Assembly (NCBI GenBank): GCA_965153355.1
Contig: OZ231127.1
Location: forward strand, 100,254,001-100,318,000
Length of the DNA stretch: 64,000 nucleotides
Origin: Flaccisagitta enflata
Taxonomy: Eukaryota > Chaetognatha > Sagittoidea > Aphragmophora
Direction: 5' to 3'
Part shown: positions 1 to 10,232 of the stretch, piece after piece
Position numbering within the stretch: position 1 is the stretch's first letter
Layout of the letters: each line of letters starts with the position of its first letter
Program-made: the position numbers and the translations under genes
Notes under the pieces: generated by a model
The model's input: the letters and a program-made list of their open reading frames with translations, nothing else
What the model was told of the DNA's origin: nothing
Databases searched by the model: none

Positions 1-3
1 TAG

Positions 4-387
4 TCCGCCCCGCAAGTTATCAACGGCTCTTTTTCCTTTTCCCAAGATCCCCTCCTTTCCACCTCTTACCGCCCTATCTCCTCCCTCTGCCCGGCTTCTA
101 AAATCCTTGAACGTTTGATCCTTCCCCTCCTCTCCACCTCACTTCCACCCTCCCCTAACCAACATGGCTTCCGCTCCCAACACTCTTGTGTCACTGCCCT
201 GCTTCCCACTGTCACCCAAATTGCCGACGGCTTCAACGCCCGTAAACCGGTTCTTTGCACCGCCGTGGTCGCCATTGACATCGCAAAGGCCTTCGATTCC
301 GTCCAACATTCCTTGCTCCTTGACTCCATCTGCGACACAAACGTTTTTCCCATCTCTCACAGAATCAAACCACTGAGCAACTACTGA
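4..387 (+). pseudogene. Non-LTR retrotransposon reverse transcriptase fragment
   Basis: One open frame runs from the stop at 1-3 to the stop after base 387. Its translation carries early reverse transcriptase motifs in order: SYRPISSLCPASKILERLIL, then NQHGFRSQHSCVTALL, then VVAIDIAKAFDSVQHSLLL. The last includes the first catalytic aspartate in the AIDIAKAFD block typical of LINE reverse transcriptases. Family knowledge places such motifs in Jockey/CR1-type ORF2 proteins; I cannot choose the clade. After about residue 110 the match is lost and the frame closes, so the palm and thumb (YxDD motif onward) are missing. It is a truncated, dead copy cut by the window edge upstream. Confidence 0.85.
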
Positions 388-529
388 AGGAATTATTTCA
401 GTACAACGAATCAGTACCTTTTCAAACATGTACTATCGAGGGAATGATAAAGATCTTGAATTAGCAGGCATGAAACGAGCTCTTATCCAGTCAAGAAAAA
501 CCGCTGGTGGAACAAGCGGCATAAAAAGA

Positions 530-704
530 ACAAGGCCGGATACACGGCCATCAGTTGCGGACGGGTGGGCAGGGGCAGAAATGCGCGTTTTCCCACTTTT
601 CAACTCGATCACCACGGACCGACCAACCGACCAACCAACCAACCAACCGACCAACCAACGGACGGACAAAGCCACTTATAGAGTTGCGTGTCCGCAACTA
701 AAAA
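530..704 (+). repeat. HP-C element, complete copy
   Basis: Starts ACAAGGCCGGATACACGGCC, in which GGCCG and CGGCC can pair. It continues with CAGTTGCGGACGGGTGGGCAGG, then an (ACCGACCA)-type tetranucleotide tract at 615-667, then CTTATAGAG and the terminal hairpin GTTGCG-TGTC-CGCAAC at 683-698, followed by TAAAA. The 11-mer AAAAAGAACAA lies at both boundaries (523-533 and 700-710), a possible target duplication not seen at other copies. No coding capacity. Confidence 0.8.
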
Positions 705-1740
705 GAACAACCACAAAGACAAAAAAGCGAAGAAGAAAAAAGGAAAGTTGTTGTAAGAATTATTCGAACGTAAGAAACAATGATCTTTTAGTCTATAACA
801 AAATATGATCTCTCTTTCATCAGGTTCAACCCAAACCTCTGAGACGAACCAAAAAAAAGAAAAGGCGAAGAAGAAGAAAACGAAAAAGCTTAAGGTCCGT
901 TTCACAATAAACAAGCAAAGCTGAAATCCATGATATGGTGGGCGATGAAGCATAGTTTCTTCCCACCAATCATTTCATCGATGATGAAAGCTGTTCCTAG
1001 ACATCACATTAGACCAAGTGTCCAACATACATCCTTCATACTCAAGATTTTGATAGGTTAGGTGGCTCAAATCAGTGCCAAAATAGCCCGTTTTTTCAGT
1101 CACACTAGTGTCACACTTCATATTGTTAGTGTAAAAGACATGAAAAAATCGTCAGACACCCCCTTGCTTCGGTCATTTTTTTACATTTGTAATCCCTAAA
1201 GAAGCACCAAAAATTTGGTAATGATCGGCAGTCGTTTACTAAGGAAAAATTTCACTCATAGTAAACTAGTCCCTAAAGACGATTTGCCTGTTTTCACACA
1301 TAGTAGTATGCTATACCAAATTAATCATACTTCGAGGGCTGAATAAAAAAAAATGTTTTACCCCCATTTAGTATAGACATGAAACCGGTTTCATGCCAAA
1401 TTTCAGACCTTCATGATAATTCTAGCCAGCGATATAAAAATAATAAACTAGTGACCGATTTTTTTAACACCCTGTTACGATCGCGTTAGGCTGTGTATCA
1501 TAGTGGCTATCATAGTTTTCTTTTTCTTCCAGTGAAATCTTTTTAACATGATGTGAAAGAGCATCGAATTTTATGTTAGAACCCAATATTTCAAGACTAT
1601 TGCTTCAGCCGTTTCAGAGAAATGAAAATTTTTCTGCGCGGTGTTAACAAAATCGGTCACTTTCTTTTCAGATCCTCTGTAAATCAAGAAGAAAAAACAC
1701 ATGAGCCGATGCGAGTATCTTGACCTGATTTCCCGAGTAT
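705..1740. other. Intergenic/intronic DNA, no gene seen
   Basis: A-rich sequence at 715-910, then unremarkable AT-rich DNA. No ORF with protein-like composition, RNA gene or clear repeat end was found. The HP element just upstream ends in the A-rich stretch. Confidence 0.5.
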
Positions 1741-1823
1741 GAAGAGAAGGAAAAGAAGAAGAAAGAAAAAAGAGGAAGGAAAAGAAGAAGAAGAAGGAAA
1801 AAAAGAAGAAGAAGAAGAAGATT

Positions 1824-1854
<31 letters not shown>

Positions 1855-1910
1855 AGAAGAAGAAGAAGAAGAAGAAGAAGAAGAAGAAGAAGAAGAAGAA
1901 GAAGAAGGTG
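1741..1910 (+). repeat. (GAA)n microsatellite
   Basis: Imperfect then pure GAA/AAG trinucleotide array, degenerate at its left edge. It passes into GATGATAACGATGAC-type sequence up to the MITE boundary at 1980. Long open frames over it (poly-Phe, poly-Lys) are artefacts. Confidence 0.95.
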
Positions 1911-1980
1911 AAGTCAAATACGAAGATGATAACGATGACAAAGACGAAGCTGCGCGCGAAGATGATAACGATGAAAACTA

Positions 1981-2592
1981 CCGGGTGATCAGCCGGAATT
2001 GAGTAAATGTACAATGCCATTACTCATAAACTACAAGGGAAAATTAGTTTGGGATGATTTAGAATTGAAGAGAATTGGTGAACGTTTGCTTATCTAAAAA
2101 GAAATAGCCCCATAATGTTAAACTGCCTTCTAAGTTATATTTCCGTTTATGTCGATTTGGAAAAGTTGTGCAATTTTGCGCAGAAAAATTGTCCAATGTC
2201 AAGTCAATTTATTTTGACTAGAGACATTTTAGGTAAGAAATAGCGATTCTTATGATTCTCTCTTCAAACAGGATTAAAAACTCACCAATTTGGCACCAAA
2301 AAATGGAATTTAGCTTTACCCAATCATCATTTATACTTAAAACACCATTGTCATTGAAAAAATAAGAAAAAATCAATTGTCCAAATTACTCGAATTTTGG
2401 CATCGATTCCCGATCTTGGAAAAAAGCATTTTTAGCCATAACTTGCAAGCCCTTTGGGCTACAATTCCCATCTTGGGCTTAAAGTGAACGTTCATTAATT
2501 TTCTTTATAATGAACTAGTGCCCAAATTTCAACTATCAGTTGTTCAGTCTCAGCGGCCAAAAAGATTTACTCAATTCCGGCTGATCACCCGG
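1981..2592. mobile_element. TA-flanked MITE (612 bp, CCGGGTGATC ends)
   Basis: Perfect 27-bp terminal inverted repeats begin CCGGGTGATCAGCC at 1981 and end GGCTGATCACCCGG at 2592. TA dinucleotides at 1979-1980 and 2593-2594 fit a Tc1/mariner-type TA target duplication. No transposase ORF inside, so it is non-autonomous. The ends resemble those of the copy at 4904-5502. Confidence 0.85.
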
Positions 2593-2602
2593 TATGTCAA
2601 AG

Positions 2603-2646
2603 ATGACGACGACGACGAAGACGACGACGACGACAACGACGACGAC

Positions 2647-2724
<78 letters not shown>

Positions 2725-2890
2725 AAAGACAAGAGAAAGATGATGATGAGAAAAACAAGAGAAAGATGATGATGAGAAAGACAAGAAAAAAGATGATGAT
2801 GATTATGATGATGAAAAAACTAGAAAAAGATGATGATGAGAAAGATAATAAATAGATGATGATGAGAAAGACAAGAAAAAAGACAAAGAA
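2603..2890 (+). repeat. (GAC)n/(GAT)n microsatellite with decayed tail
   Basis: GAC repeats pass into a pure GAT array (about 2647-2723), then AAGA-rich repeats with interspersed GATGATGATGA to 2890. Poly-Asp and poly-Ile/His frames are simple-repeat artefacts. Confidence 0.95.
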
Positions 2891-2916
2891 CGAGCAAAAA
2901 AAAAAAAGAAAAAAGA

Positions 2917-3110
2917 ACAGGTTCAACACCTTACAGTCGCGTGCGGCTGTTAAGACCATAAAACTAAAAGACTGAGAGACTAAAAGACTAAAAGACTGAG
3001 AGACTAAAAGATTAAATGACTAAAAGACTAAAAGATTAAAAGACTAAAAGATTAAAAGACAAAAAGACTAAAAGACTAAACGACCAAAAAACCAAAAGAC
3101 CAAAGACTAC
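2917..3110 (+). repeat. HP-B 5' end with ACTAAAAG tandem array
   Basis: Diverged start ACAGGTTCAACACCTTACAG followed by TCGCGTGCGG matches the HP-B 5' end. An 8-9 bp array (ACTAAAAGA units, 2960-3105) follows. The 3' hairpin is not joined here; a decayed 3' end lies at 3797-3872. Confidence 0.6.
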
Positions 3111-3614
3111 ATATCTCATACAATAGTCTGTTTCTAAAGTAGCTTACAGTGAAACTTAAATCCGTTGCAAATAGCTTAGGAATTTGTATTTGTTTTAAAA
3201 AAACAAAAAAGGAACCCACAAAAAGCAAATTCGCCAGGCTTCAAGTTTTCGGCAACTAATCAAGGAAAGAACTACAATGTCGATATGGATTTTGCTAAGG
3301 TATTTTACCCTTGAACTCCGGTGGGTAAGGAGTGATTTTGACAGAAGCGTTTTTTTTAACAATTTGCGCTTATGGAATCAATTCCCCTACAATCATGGTC
3401 AAATTGCTAGATATAATGGCCCATGATCGTACGAACTAAGATAGGTGGAAAAAGTTGTGGTAACAATGTCTTATTGGGCGTTAAACTAATTTTCATCCCT
3501 GCCTTTTGGTTTAGTTACCTAAAAAAATCTTAGTAGCATTTACTATGCTCAGAATACTTTTCCATTCAACATAAAATGAAAAAAAGATTTTTGAAATTTC
3601 CGACCCAAAAAATC
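3111..3614. other. No gene seen
   Basis: AT-rich unique-looking sequence between two HP-B fragments. No convincing coding or RNA signal. Confidence 0.4.
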
Positions 3615-3980
3615 CCTGATGAAATGTAGAATGACTTGAAATGCCTTAAAATGACTTAGAATGGCTTAAAATGACAAAATATGAAATGATGATAAAGAAT
3701 GAAGAAATGACTTATCATGACATAAAATGACTTTAAACAACTTTAAATAACTAAAAATGACTTAAACTGATATGAAATGGTGAAAAAAAAGCTAAGCGTT
3801 ACAGATGGACAGACCGACCAACTGACAGACAGACAGAGTGGGTCATAGAATTGCGAGCAGGCAACCAAAAAGAAAAAGAAAGAGAAAAAGAAAAAGAAAA
3901 AGAAAAAGAAAAAGAGAAAAAGACAAGAAGAAAAAAAAAAAGAAAAAGGAAAAGAAAATAAACAGAAAAAGTAAAAGAGA
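3615..3980 (+). repeat. HP-B 3' fragment plus (GAAAAA)n tract
   Basis: Repeats of AATGACTTAAA type (3615-3780) lead into a GACAGACCGACC tract, then GTGGGTCATAGAATTGCGAGCAGGCAACC, a decayed terminal hairpin. A GAAAAA/AAAGA simple repeat runs from 3865 to about 3980. Confidence 0.6.
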
Positions 3981-4015
3981 AAGAGGAAGAAGAAACAGAA
4001 CAAGTGACGCAGGGT

Positions 4016-4220
4016 TACAATATCATTACGGACAGGTGGGCAGGCACATACAAACCCATTCCACACACATCTTCCACATACACACAACCGCATTGCCTTG
4101 AACCATGTTTTCGCACTTATCAACTCTTATCATCACAGACCAATGGACCAATGAACCAACAGACTGATGGACCGACAAACAAACAAAGCCTCTTATTGAG
4201 TCGCTAGTCTGCTACTAAAA
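4016..4220 (+). repeat. HP-C element, diverged
   Basis: Contains ATTACGGACAGGTGGGCAGGC near the 5' side, an ACCAATGGACCA/GACTGATGGACC tetranucleotide-type tract, AAAGCCTCTTATTGAG, and a decayed hairpin followed by CTAAAAAG. The ACAAGGCC start is not recognisable. Confidence 0.65.
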
Positions 4221-4240
4221 AGAAGAAAAAAAGTAAGAAA

Positions 4241-4586
4241 ACAAGGCCAAGAGATGTTCAATAGGTGCGTCCTCTTTAGATGTTAGATATTAAGATACAA
4301 ATTATTAAGATATAACGATATAAAGATATAACGATATGAAGATATAAAGATATTGAGATAGAGAGATTCTTCCCTTCCCCCCCTCCCCGCCCCATCCTCC
4401 CCCTCAACGCCTCCCCACCCCGACAAGGAGAGACAAGAAGAGACATTAGAGACATGAGAGACATGAAGAGAAACAAAGAGAAATCCATAAAAGTTGCATT
4501 AGAAAATTTTGCGTTCCAATCAGACAGAGAGACAGACAGACCAACAGACACAACCTCTTATAGAGATGCGAGCACGTATCTAGAAA
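4241..4586 (+). repeat. HP-E element
   Basis: Begins ACAAGGCCAAGAGATG. Its body includes a GATATAACGATATAAA tandem tract (4285-4365) and a C-rich tract (4371-4420), then CAGACAGACAGACCAACAGA, CCTCTTATAGA, and the hairpin GATGCG-AGCA-CGTATC (4565-4580) then TAG. The stem differs from A and C but stays pairable (one G-T pair). Confidence 0.65.
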
Positions 4587-4635
4587 CGGAAAAAAGTTAA
4601 GAAAGAATGAGGGACGTTAAGGAATAACAAGCTTA

Positions 4636-4805
4636 ACAGGGCCACAGTCGCGTGCTGCATTTTACAAATATAACAAGGTCAACAAACCTTAGTCGCGTGG
4701 TAATAAAGGTAATTAGGGTAATTAAGGTAATAAGGGTAATTAAGGTAATAGAGGTAATTAAGGTAATTAAGGTAACTAAGGTAATTAATGTAATAAAGGT
4801 AAAGG
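4636..4805 (+). repeat. Two HP-B 5' ends and GGTAATTAA tandem array
   Basis: ACAGGGCCACAGTCGCGTGC (4636) and ACAAGGTCAACAAACC-TTAGTCGCGTGG (4673) are successive HP-B-like 5' ends. The second is followed by a GGTAATTAA 9-bp array to about 4805. No 3' hairpin follows; a MITE begins at 4904. Confidence 0.6.
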
Positions 4806-4903
4806 TACCTACACATGGACGCAAAATACAGCGTGATGAGGCGCCAAAAGCCAGAAAAATTTTAGCACTCCCCACTACAGCCATATTGGCTGATTTAGAA
4901 TTA

Positions 4904-5502
4904 CCGGGTCATCAGCCTGAGATGCCGGATTCTGTTAAACTTTTATTCAGAGACGCCACATATCTTGGACTTCATACTGACTGTCTCTTAAAGAGCGAAG
5001 GTTGACGTTTTTTGTATCAAAATTGTATCAAAATCGGTCAAGTAGTTTTGATTTTACAAGTCCTTGAAGTAAAAACTAATTTTTTCTCAATGGCGGAATT
5101 TTAAATGAAAATCATAAAAGAGAGCATTTTTAAATTTCTCTCTTTTTTGAACAGTTTGAGCTGGGAACATGTCAATGGTCTAGTTTGAAAAAAAATTGAT
5201 GCAGTTTCATGAATTTGTCAAATCATCTTTTAATCTTGTGCCTCTTGCTCAAAATATTGCAAAATAAGAGAATGGGGAAATCACTATTCCTCCATTTTCC
5301 CATCAAAAAATAGAAGTGGCAGAAAGGAAGGTTTTTACTTAAATACATGTAAAATCTAAACTACTTGACCGATTCTGATGAAATTTTGATACAAAAAAAG
5401 TCAATCTATACTCTGTAAGAGACAATCATTGTGAAATCAATGATATGTGGCATTTCAGAGTAAAAGCTTAACTTTTGCGGGCATCTCAGGCTGATGAACC
5501 GG
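4904..5502. mobile_element. TA-flanked MITE (599 bp, long inverted arms)
   Basis: CCGGGTCATCAGCCTGAGAT at the left and its imperfect complement ending at 5502 are the tips of inverted arms of about 200 bp. These include GACGTTTTTTGTATCAAAA / TTTTGATACAAAAAAAGTC. TA lies immediately outside at 4902-4903 and 5503-5504. No ORF; Tc1/mariner-like non-autonomous element, related by its tip to 1981-2592. Confidence 0.85.
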
Positions 5503-5789
5503 TATTATGGAAAGTCATTTTGAGTAACTTACGGGAATACAAATGGCGTCATCAGAGCGATTTTTGAGATTGTAACTAAAGCCTGAAAATTTATCTCTTT
5601 TACTCATAAAATATTCACTCTTGGAAAAGTACAGAAAATAGAGTAAAAAGTGATAAATTTCTAGGTTTTAGGTACAATCTCAAAATTCCCTCTTATGACG
5701 CCACTAATCTCCGCAAAAATCGACCCGCATCGGACAGACTGACCGAGACTCCTTCCTGCATCGTGAACCGATATCCGGTGTGCAACACC

Positions 5790-5803
5790 GAGACAGACCG
5801 ACG

Positions 5804-5844
<41 letters not shown>

Positions 5845-5932
5845 GGAAATTAGTAAGGAGAAGAGAGGGAGAGGTCGAGGAGAGACAATGGAGAGAAAAA
5901 TGGAAGTGTGAATGGAGAACGGGGTAAGAAAT

Positions 5933-5966
<34 letters not shown>
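5790..5966. repeat. (GACA)n and (GA)n microsatellites
   Basis: GACA tetranucleotide array at about 5800-5846 and GA dinucleotide array at 5935-5964, separated by purine-rich sequence. Confidence 0.9.
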
Positions 5967-6305
5967 CGAGGTTCAATTCTTTCAGTCAGATTTGGGTGAG
6001 CAATCGCCCAAAATTGATAACAGTAAAAGAGCAGACAAAAGAGGTTGAATGACTGGCTCATGCTCATGCTTTCTTACATTTACAATGTCTTTCATTCGAT
6101 ATTCATTCATGCCATGGACGAATTATTCATGTCTGTCTCAAATTCGAAATTTTTCCAATTTTTATCAAAGATCGTTTTCCATTGGAATAAAAACGATTTC
6201 AAAAATATATTTCTGCAAATTGATAACAAATACAAGGAAAGCGACTCTACTGTATGTTCAATTTGGATTTACTATGATAAGCGACCTATCAGCACTTCTA
6301 AGTGG

Positions 6306-6308
<3 letters not shown>

Positions 6309-6372
<64 letters not shown>

Positions 6373-6396
6373 AGACCCCCCCCCCACACACACACC
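6309..6396 (+). repeat. (AC)n microsatellite
   Basis: ACACAC array to about 6370, then GAGAGACC, a C-run, and a short second AC stretch. The poly-Thr/His frames over it are artefacts. Confidence 0.95.
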
Positions 6397-6660
6397 TTAT
6401 TCAAGAAATGGTTACATAGTAAACATTTATTAATAATACGTTAACTATGAAAAAAATGTTGAATCGTATCGGAAATCGATATCTAGCTATATCTAATATT
6501 CGATTTATAGCTATCTCTTCTCGTATCTATTGGAGACGAGAATCACTTTGATCGTGCAGTAGATCGTATCTAGTTTGTAAGACCTGGATCGTCAGTGGTT
6601 AGACGCCACTCATATTCCCCTTTGTGACTCAAAACAATTTTCAAAAGGAAATTCCATTCG

Positions 6661-6810
6661 GCCAAATTGGCCGTATTTCCACTTTTCAACTCAATGACCC
6701 CGGACCGAGAGATAGACTGACGGATCAACGAACCGACGGACGGACCGACGGATGGACCAATGGACAGACGGACAAAGCCTCTTATCTAGTTGCGTGTCCG
6801 CAATTAAAAA
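6661..6810 (+). repeat. HP-C element, 5' decayed
   Basis: CCACTTTTCAACTCAATGACC, a GACGGACGGACCGACGG tract, ACAAAGCCTCTTATCTAG, and the hairpin GTTGCG-TGTC-CGCAAT followed by TAAAAA. The 5' ACAAGGCC start is degraded. Confidence 0.75.
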
Positions 6811-6834
6811 TTGAATTCATGTGAGCACAGGTGT

Positions 6835-6974
6835 GATGTACAAGCAGACAGACAGAAGAGAGACAGATGGACAGTCAGACGGACAGATGGATGGACGAAT
6901 GGATGGACAAACAAACAGATGTATTGGCGGATGGACAGACCCTGTTATAGAGATGTGATGATGCATCTCAAAAG
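6835..6974 (+). repeat. HP-E element, partial
   Basis: A GACAGACAGA/GATGGACGAATGGATGG tract leads into CCTGTTATAGAGATGTGATGATGCATCTCAAAAG, an E-type hairpin (GATG..CATC). It abuts the TA-flanked MITE at 6987. Confidence 0.6.
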
Positions 6975-6986
6975 AGAAAGAAGATA

Positions 6987-7587
6987 CTACCTAGGAAATA
7001 ATTATGGAATCAACTTCAACCATAGATATCTTGACTTCTAAAGATGCTAAATAACTTTTTCAAAAAAGCAAATTAATCTACATCAAAAAATCTTCAAGAT
7101 GAGTTCAATCCTGTCTCTGTAGCTCAAACCGTTTAGCAATGACAAGCAAAAGAGTGAAAACTTTCATTTTCAAAATGGGTAGAAAAAAGTGAAAATGATA
7201 GAACCCAAAAATTAGGACTTTCTTCTGCTTGAGATATCTCCACTTCTAGAAAGGCAAATAACTTTTTTTTAAAAAGGCAAATTTATCTACATTGAAATTC
7301 TTCAAGATGAGCGCAATCTGGTTTCTGTGGCTTAGAAATGACAAGCAAAACAATGTAAACTCTCCATTAAATGATAAACTGGCAATAACCGCTCACAGAT
7401 GGCAGAACAAGACCCTAATAATCTGTATGAAAGTCTTTATCAACCGCCCCCTAGCTGCAAAACTGAAGATATTAGTTAACAAAAATATCAGATGAAGTGC
7501 TTATGCGATCAGTATCATGATTTTAACAGAATTTGTTTGATAAATCAAATCGCGCCCTTTTTGATTCCATAATTATTTCCTAGATAG
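6987..7587. mobile_element. TA-flanked MITE (601 bp, CTAYCTAGGAAAT ends)
   Basis: The left end CTACCTAGGAAATAATTATG and the right-end complement (CATAATTATTTCCTAGATAG at 7568-7587) form inverted tips of about 27 bp. TA lies outside at 6985-6986 and 7588-7589. An internal direct duplication is also visible (CTTCTAAAGATGCTAAATAAC near 7035 and CTTCTAGAAAGGCAAATAAC near 7244). No transposase. A solo right end recurs at 17640-17731. Confidence 0.8.
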
Positions 7588-7792
7588 TAAAACAAGAAAA
7601 AGATATGAAGGAGAGAAAGAAAGAAGGCTCGCACCCCCCCTCACACAAGCCCTCCATATCGCACACAGACACAAACACGCACATGTACACGCATACGCAG
7701 AAACATCTCCTTCTCTCTTTTGGCAGCTGTCATGAAGAGGTCTACGCATTTACATGTGGACCAATTTTCCCCTTACATTCTTCTGTTCCAGT

Positions 7793-8029
7793 TTTTAGTC
7801 GCGTGCACGCGACTCTACACCCTGCTTTGTCCGTCTGTCCGTCGGTCGTTGGTTGGTTGGTCGGTTGGTCGGTCAGTTGGTTGGTCGGTCAGTTGGTCAC
7901 ATTTTACTTTTTTTATCAATTTTATTTCTATAAGTTATTTCAGAGTATACTAAGTCATTTTGAGCCATTCTAAATCATTCAAAGTCAATCTGTAAGTCTC
8001 GCACGTGACCTATGGGTGTTGGCCTTGTT
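7793..8029 (-). repeat. HP-B element, complete, reverse orientation
   Basis: Read on the minus strand it starts ACAAGGCCAACACC at 8029, has AATGACTTAG-like units, a (GACC/AACC)n tract, CAAAGCAGGGTGTAGA and the perfect 16-bp palindrome GTCGCGTGCACGCGAC then TAAAAA. The tetranucleotide tract appears on the plus strand as GGTTGGTTGGTCGG at 7848-7895. Confidence 0.85.
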
Positions 8030-8430
8030 TTCTCAAGGTTTAATTCAAATGTCATTGCCCCAGTGCCCCACTTATATTATCATTTCTTCTTTTGTGACTA
8101 TTTGATTCTTCCCATTTTACAACTCGGCATAGAACAATATCTCTCACTATACCCAAACAGAAATATATGGCAGAGGGCCTTGTCAGCCCTCACTGACTAT
8201 TTAATAACTTTATTTAATAACTCCGTAACACCACTCCTAGTTTCCAATTAAATAGATAATAAAGAACATTATGAATCAATACATCTTGAGTTTTAGATTG
8301 CGATACAAAGACAGACGAGCAAACAGACATGCAGAAAGTGAGGCTCACAAACAGATAAACTGAAGAGACATGGATTTACATTTTGATTCGATAATCTTTG
8401 ATAATCCTTCCCCTACCCTGCTCTCCTCTT
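8030..8430. other. No gene seen
   Basis: AT-rich DNA with a weak CAGACGAGCAAACAGAC stretch near 8310 that may be another decayed tetranucleotide tract. No supported gene. Confidence 0.4.
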
Positions 8431-8540
8431 TCTTCATCATCATCTTCTTCTTCTTCATCATCTTCTTCTTCTTCATCTTCATCTTCAGCTTCTTCTTCTT
8501 CATCTTCTTCTTCTTGTCGTCTTCTTCTTCTTCTACTACT
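8431..8540 (+). repeat. (TTC)n microsatellite
   Basis: Interrupted TTC/ATC trinucleotide array. Poly-Ser and poly-Phe frames are artefacts. Confidence 0.9.
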
Positions 8541-8543
8541 GAC

Positions 8544-8747
8544 TTTTTTACTAGTCGCGTGCCATGCGACTCTACAGAGTCTACACCCCGCTTTGTCATT
8601 CCGTCTGTCGGTCCAACAGTCCATTGGTCCATCCGTCAGACTTTTTTTTTTGCATTCTTTAGCCTCACTGCTCCTGCCCAAATGATCAAGTGACCTTAAG
8701 TACGGCCCCTGCAGGCGACTGTGGTAGCCATGTATTGGGCCTTGTTA
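8544..8747 (-). repeat. HP-A element, reverse orientation
   Basis: On the minus strand: ACAAGGCCCAATACATGGCT, a GGGGCC spacer, TTTGGGCAGGAGCAGTGAGG (diagnostic for subfamily A), a (GGAC/CCAAT) tract, CAAAGCGGGGTGTAGA, and a hairpin GTCGC..GCGAC then TAG. A short internal repeat of TCTACAGAGTCTACA sits beside the hairpin. Confidence 0.8.
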
Positions 8748-8805
8748 TTGAGCAATTCTACTCGGCTCCTCCATCATATTCTTCTTCTTTTATGAATCAC
8801 CTCCT

Positions 8806-8942
8806 TGTTCTTGTTCTTGTTCCTTGTTCTTGTTCTTGTTCTTTTTCATCCTCTTCTTCTTCTATTTCTTCCTCTTTGTTGCTTATATTTGACGGCATCT
8901 CAACCAATCCATTCCAAAATCACTACCATTCTATTCCAATTT

Positions 8943-8989
<47 letters not shown>

Positions 8990-9077
8990 TTCTTCTTCTT
9001 CTTCTTCTTCTTCTTCTTCTTCTTCTTCTTCTTCTTCTTCTTCTTCTTCTTCTTCTTCTTCTTCTTCTTCTTCTTCA
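8806..9077 (+). repeat. (TTGTTC)n and (TTC)n microsatellites
   Basis: A short TTGTTC array at 8806-8848 and a near-pure TTC array at 8943-9077. The long Phe/Ser/Lys frames over them are not genes. Confidence 0.95.
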
Positions 9078-9151
9078 CCAATCCCGTCTTCCTTTCACAA
9101 ACTTTTGTAGCTCTGTCCATCTCTTTACCTATCTTTTTCTCAGATTTCAGC

Positions 9152-9348
9152 ATTTTTAGTCGTGTGCACGCAACTCTGCAACCCACTTTGTCCGTCAGGC
9201 GGTTGGTCGGTTGGTCAGTCACACTTTATTTTCTTTTATGATTTTATTTCTTTGACCTCACTGCTCCTACCCAAATGGTCTTGTGACCTCAAATATAGCC
9301 CCTGCTCACCCGTACACTTCTTTGGTAGCTGTGTATCCGGCCTTGTTT
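9152..9348 (-). repeat. HP-A element, reverse orientation
   Basis: On the minus strand: ACAAGGCCGGATACACAGCT, TTTGGGTAGGAGCAGTGAGG, a GACTGACCAACCGACC tract, CAAAGTGGGTTGCAGA, and a partly mismatched hairpin then TAAAAA. Same body as the copies at 26997 and 28268. Confidence 0.8.
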
Positions 9349-10054
9349 GTCACATAACTGATGATATGAAGTCTTACATAGATTAGGGATTTACGCTTAT
9401 ACGACACACCGCTAAGGTTGACGAAGGTTGTTTTCTTAATCAAAATTCGATGGGCTTTCCAATGATGTATTGTTCAACGCCTGAAACCGAATTCTCATTT
9501 TGACATGTTTTGGAGGTGTGCTTTCTGTTGAACCATGGAAACGGCCTAAACAATAACACTTGCAATTATTAAAATCTAATTATGTTATGACTCACAATAA
9601 TTCAAATTTAATTATGTAATGACATGTCAATAATTCTGAATGAACCAGTGCATAAAATCTGGAATATTTCTATGTTGAGGTTCTTGTGATAAAAACAATT
9701 GTCAAATAATGACAGGAAGGTTAAAACCCAGCTAGTTATTCTTTTCTATCGATCTCTTGAGCTATCACTTATCTGCCACTGTTTATTTGACTCTTAAAAA
9801 GAAGTTTCGAACATTTAAAAATCTAGACAAAAAACAGAAACAAGGCGAAGTTGAAAGATCCTATTTGAGGAGATGAAAGAGCTGGAAGGCAATTCTTATC
9901 GAAGACTTCTATTTTGCAACACTTCAACTGGGTAGTATATTGAAGTCGCTTCCCTATATACTCAAATCATGACTGAAGGTTTTTGCACAACCCCTATTCA
10001 TAGAAAGCAGGTAAATAGTTATCCATTCCTTATCTATTGGTTGAGAACCCCCAC
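9349..10054. other. NOX intron sequence, no feature beyond short duplications
   Basis: Lies downstream of the last visible NOX exon. Short near-repeats of CTAATTATGT(T/A)ATGAC near 9580-9625 are seen. I found no NOX C-terminal exon here. Confidence 0.4.
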
Positions 10055-10232
10055 CTTTTAGAACAGAGGCGAAGGGCGTGATTCCTATGCCGGCGCCAAT
10101 AAGTACCGCAGCGTCGTAGAGAAACCAATCTTGAGACGGGGCTCCGTACGGACCATCCATGTAGAGCGTGTACGGGGTCGAATGACGCAAATCAACAAAG
10201 TCACTCTTCTCAGGGGACGCCTTCAGTAGAGC
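10055..10232 (-). CDS. NADPH oxidase exon: NADPH-binding region
   Basis: 178-bp exon read on the minus strand, 59 codons plus one base. The acceptor is a clear CTCTCTCCTCCACCAG just before 10232; the donor is AAAAG|GTGGGG at 10055/10054. The translation contains [20 protein letters not shown] and [18 protein letters not shown]. In NOX proteins these are the pyrophosphate/ribose-binding part of the C-terminal ferredoxin-reductase domain, which takes electrons from cytosolic NADPH to FAD. The exon enters in phase 0, matching the exon at 10737-10910, and leaves in phase 1. The remaining C-terminal exons must lie beyond base 1, on the left. Confidence 0.92.

Noticed and set aside
530-704. HP elements as tRNA- or 5S-derived SINEs
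   Set aside because: No A/B-box-like promoter was recognised, the end is a fixed TAAAA rather than a variable tail, and no consistent target duplications were seen. Not fully excluded.
1571-2020. Long poly-Phe, poly-Asp, poly-Ser, poly-Lys and Arg/Glu open frames (also at 2518, 8805, 8923, 13005, 54123, 54483)
   Set aside because: They coincide with pure microsatellites and have no non-repetitive protein sequence or domain.
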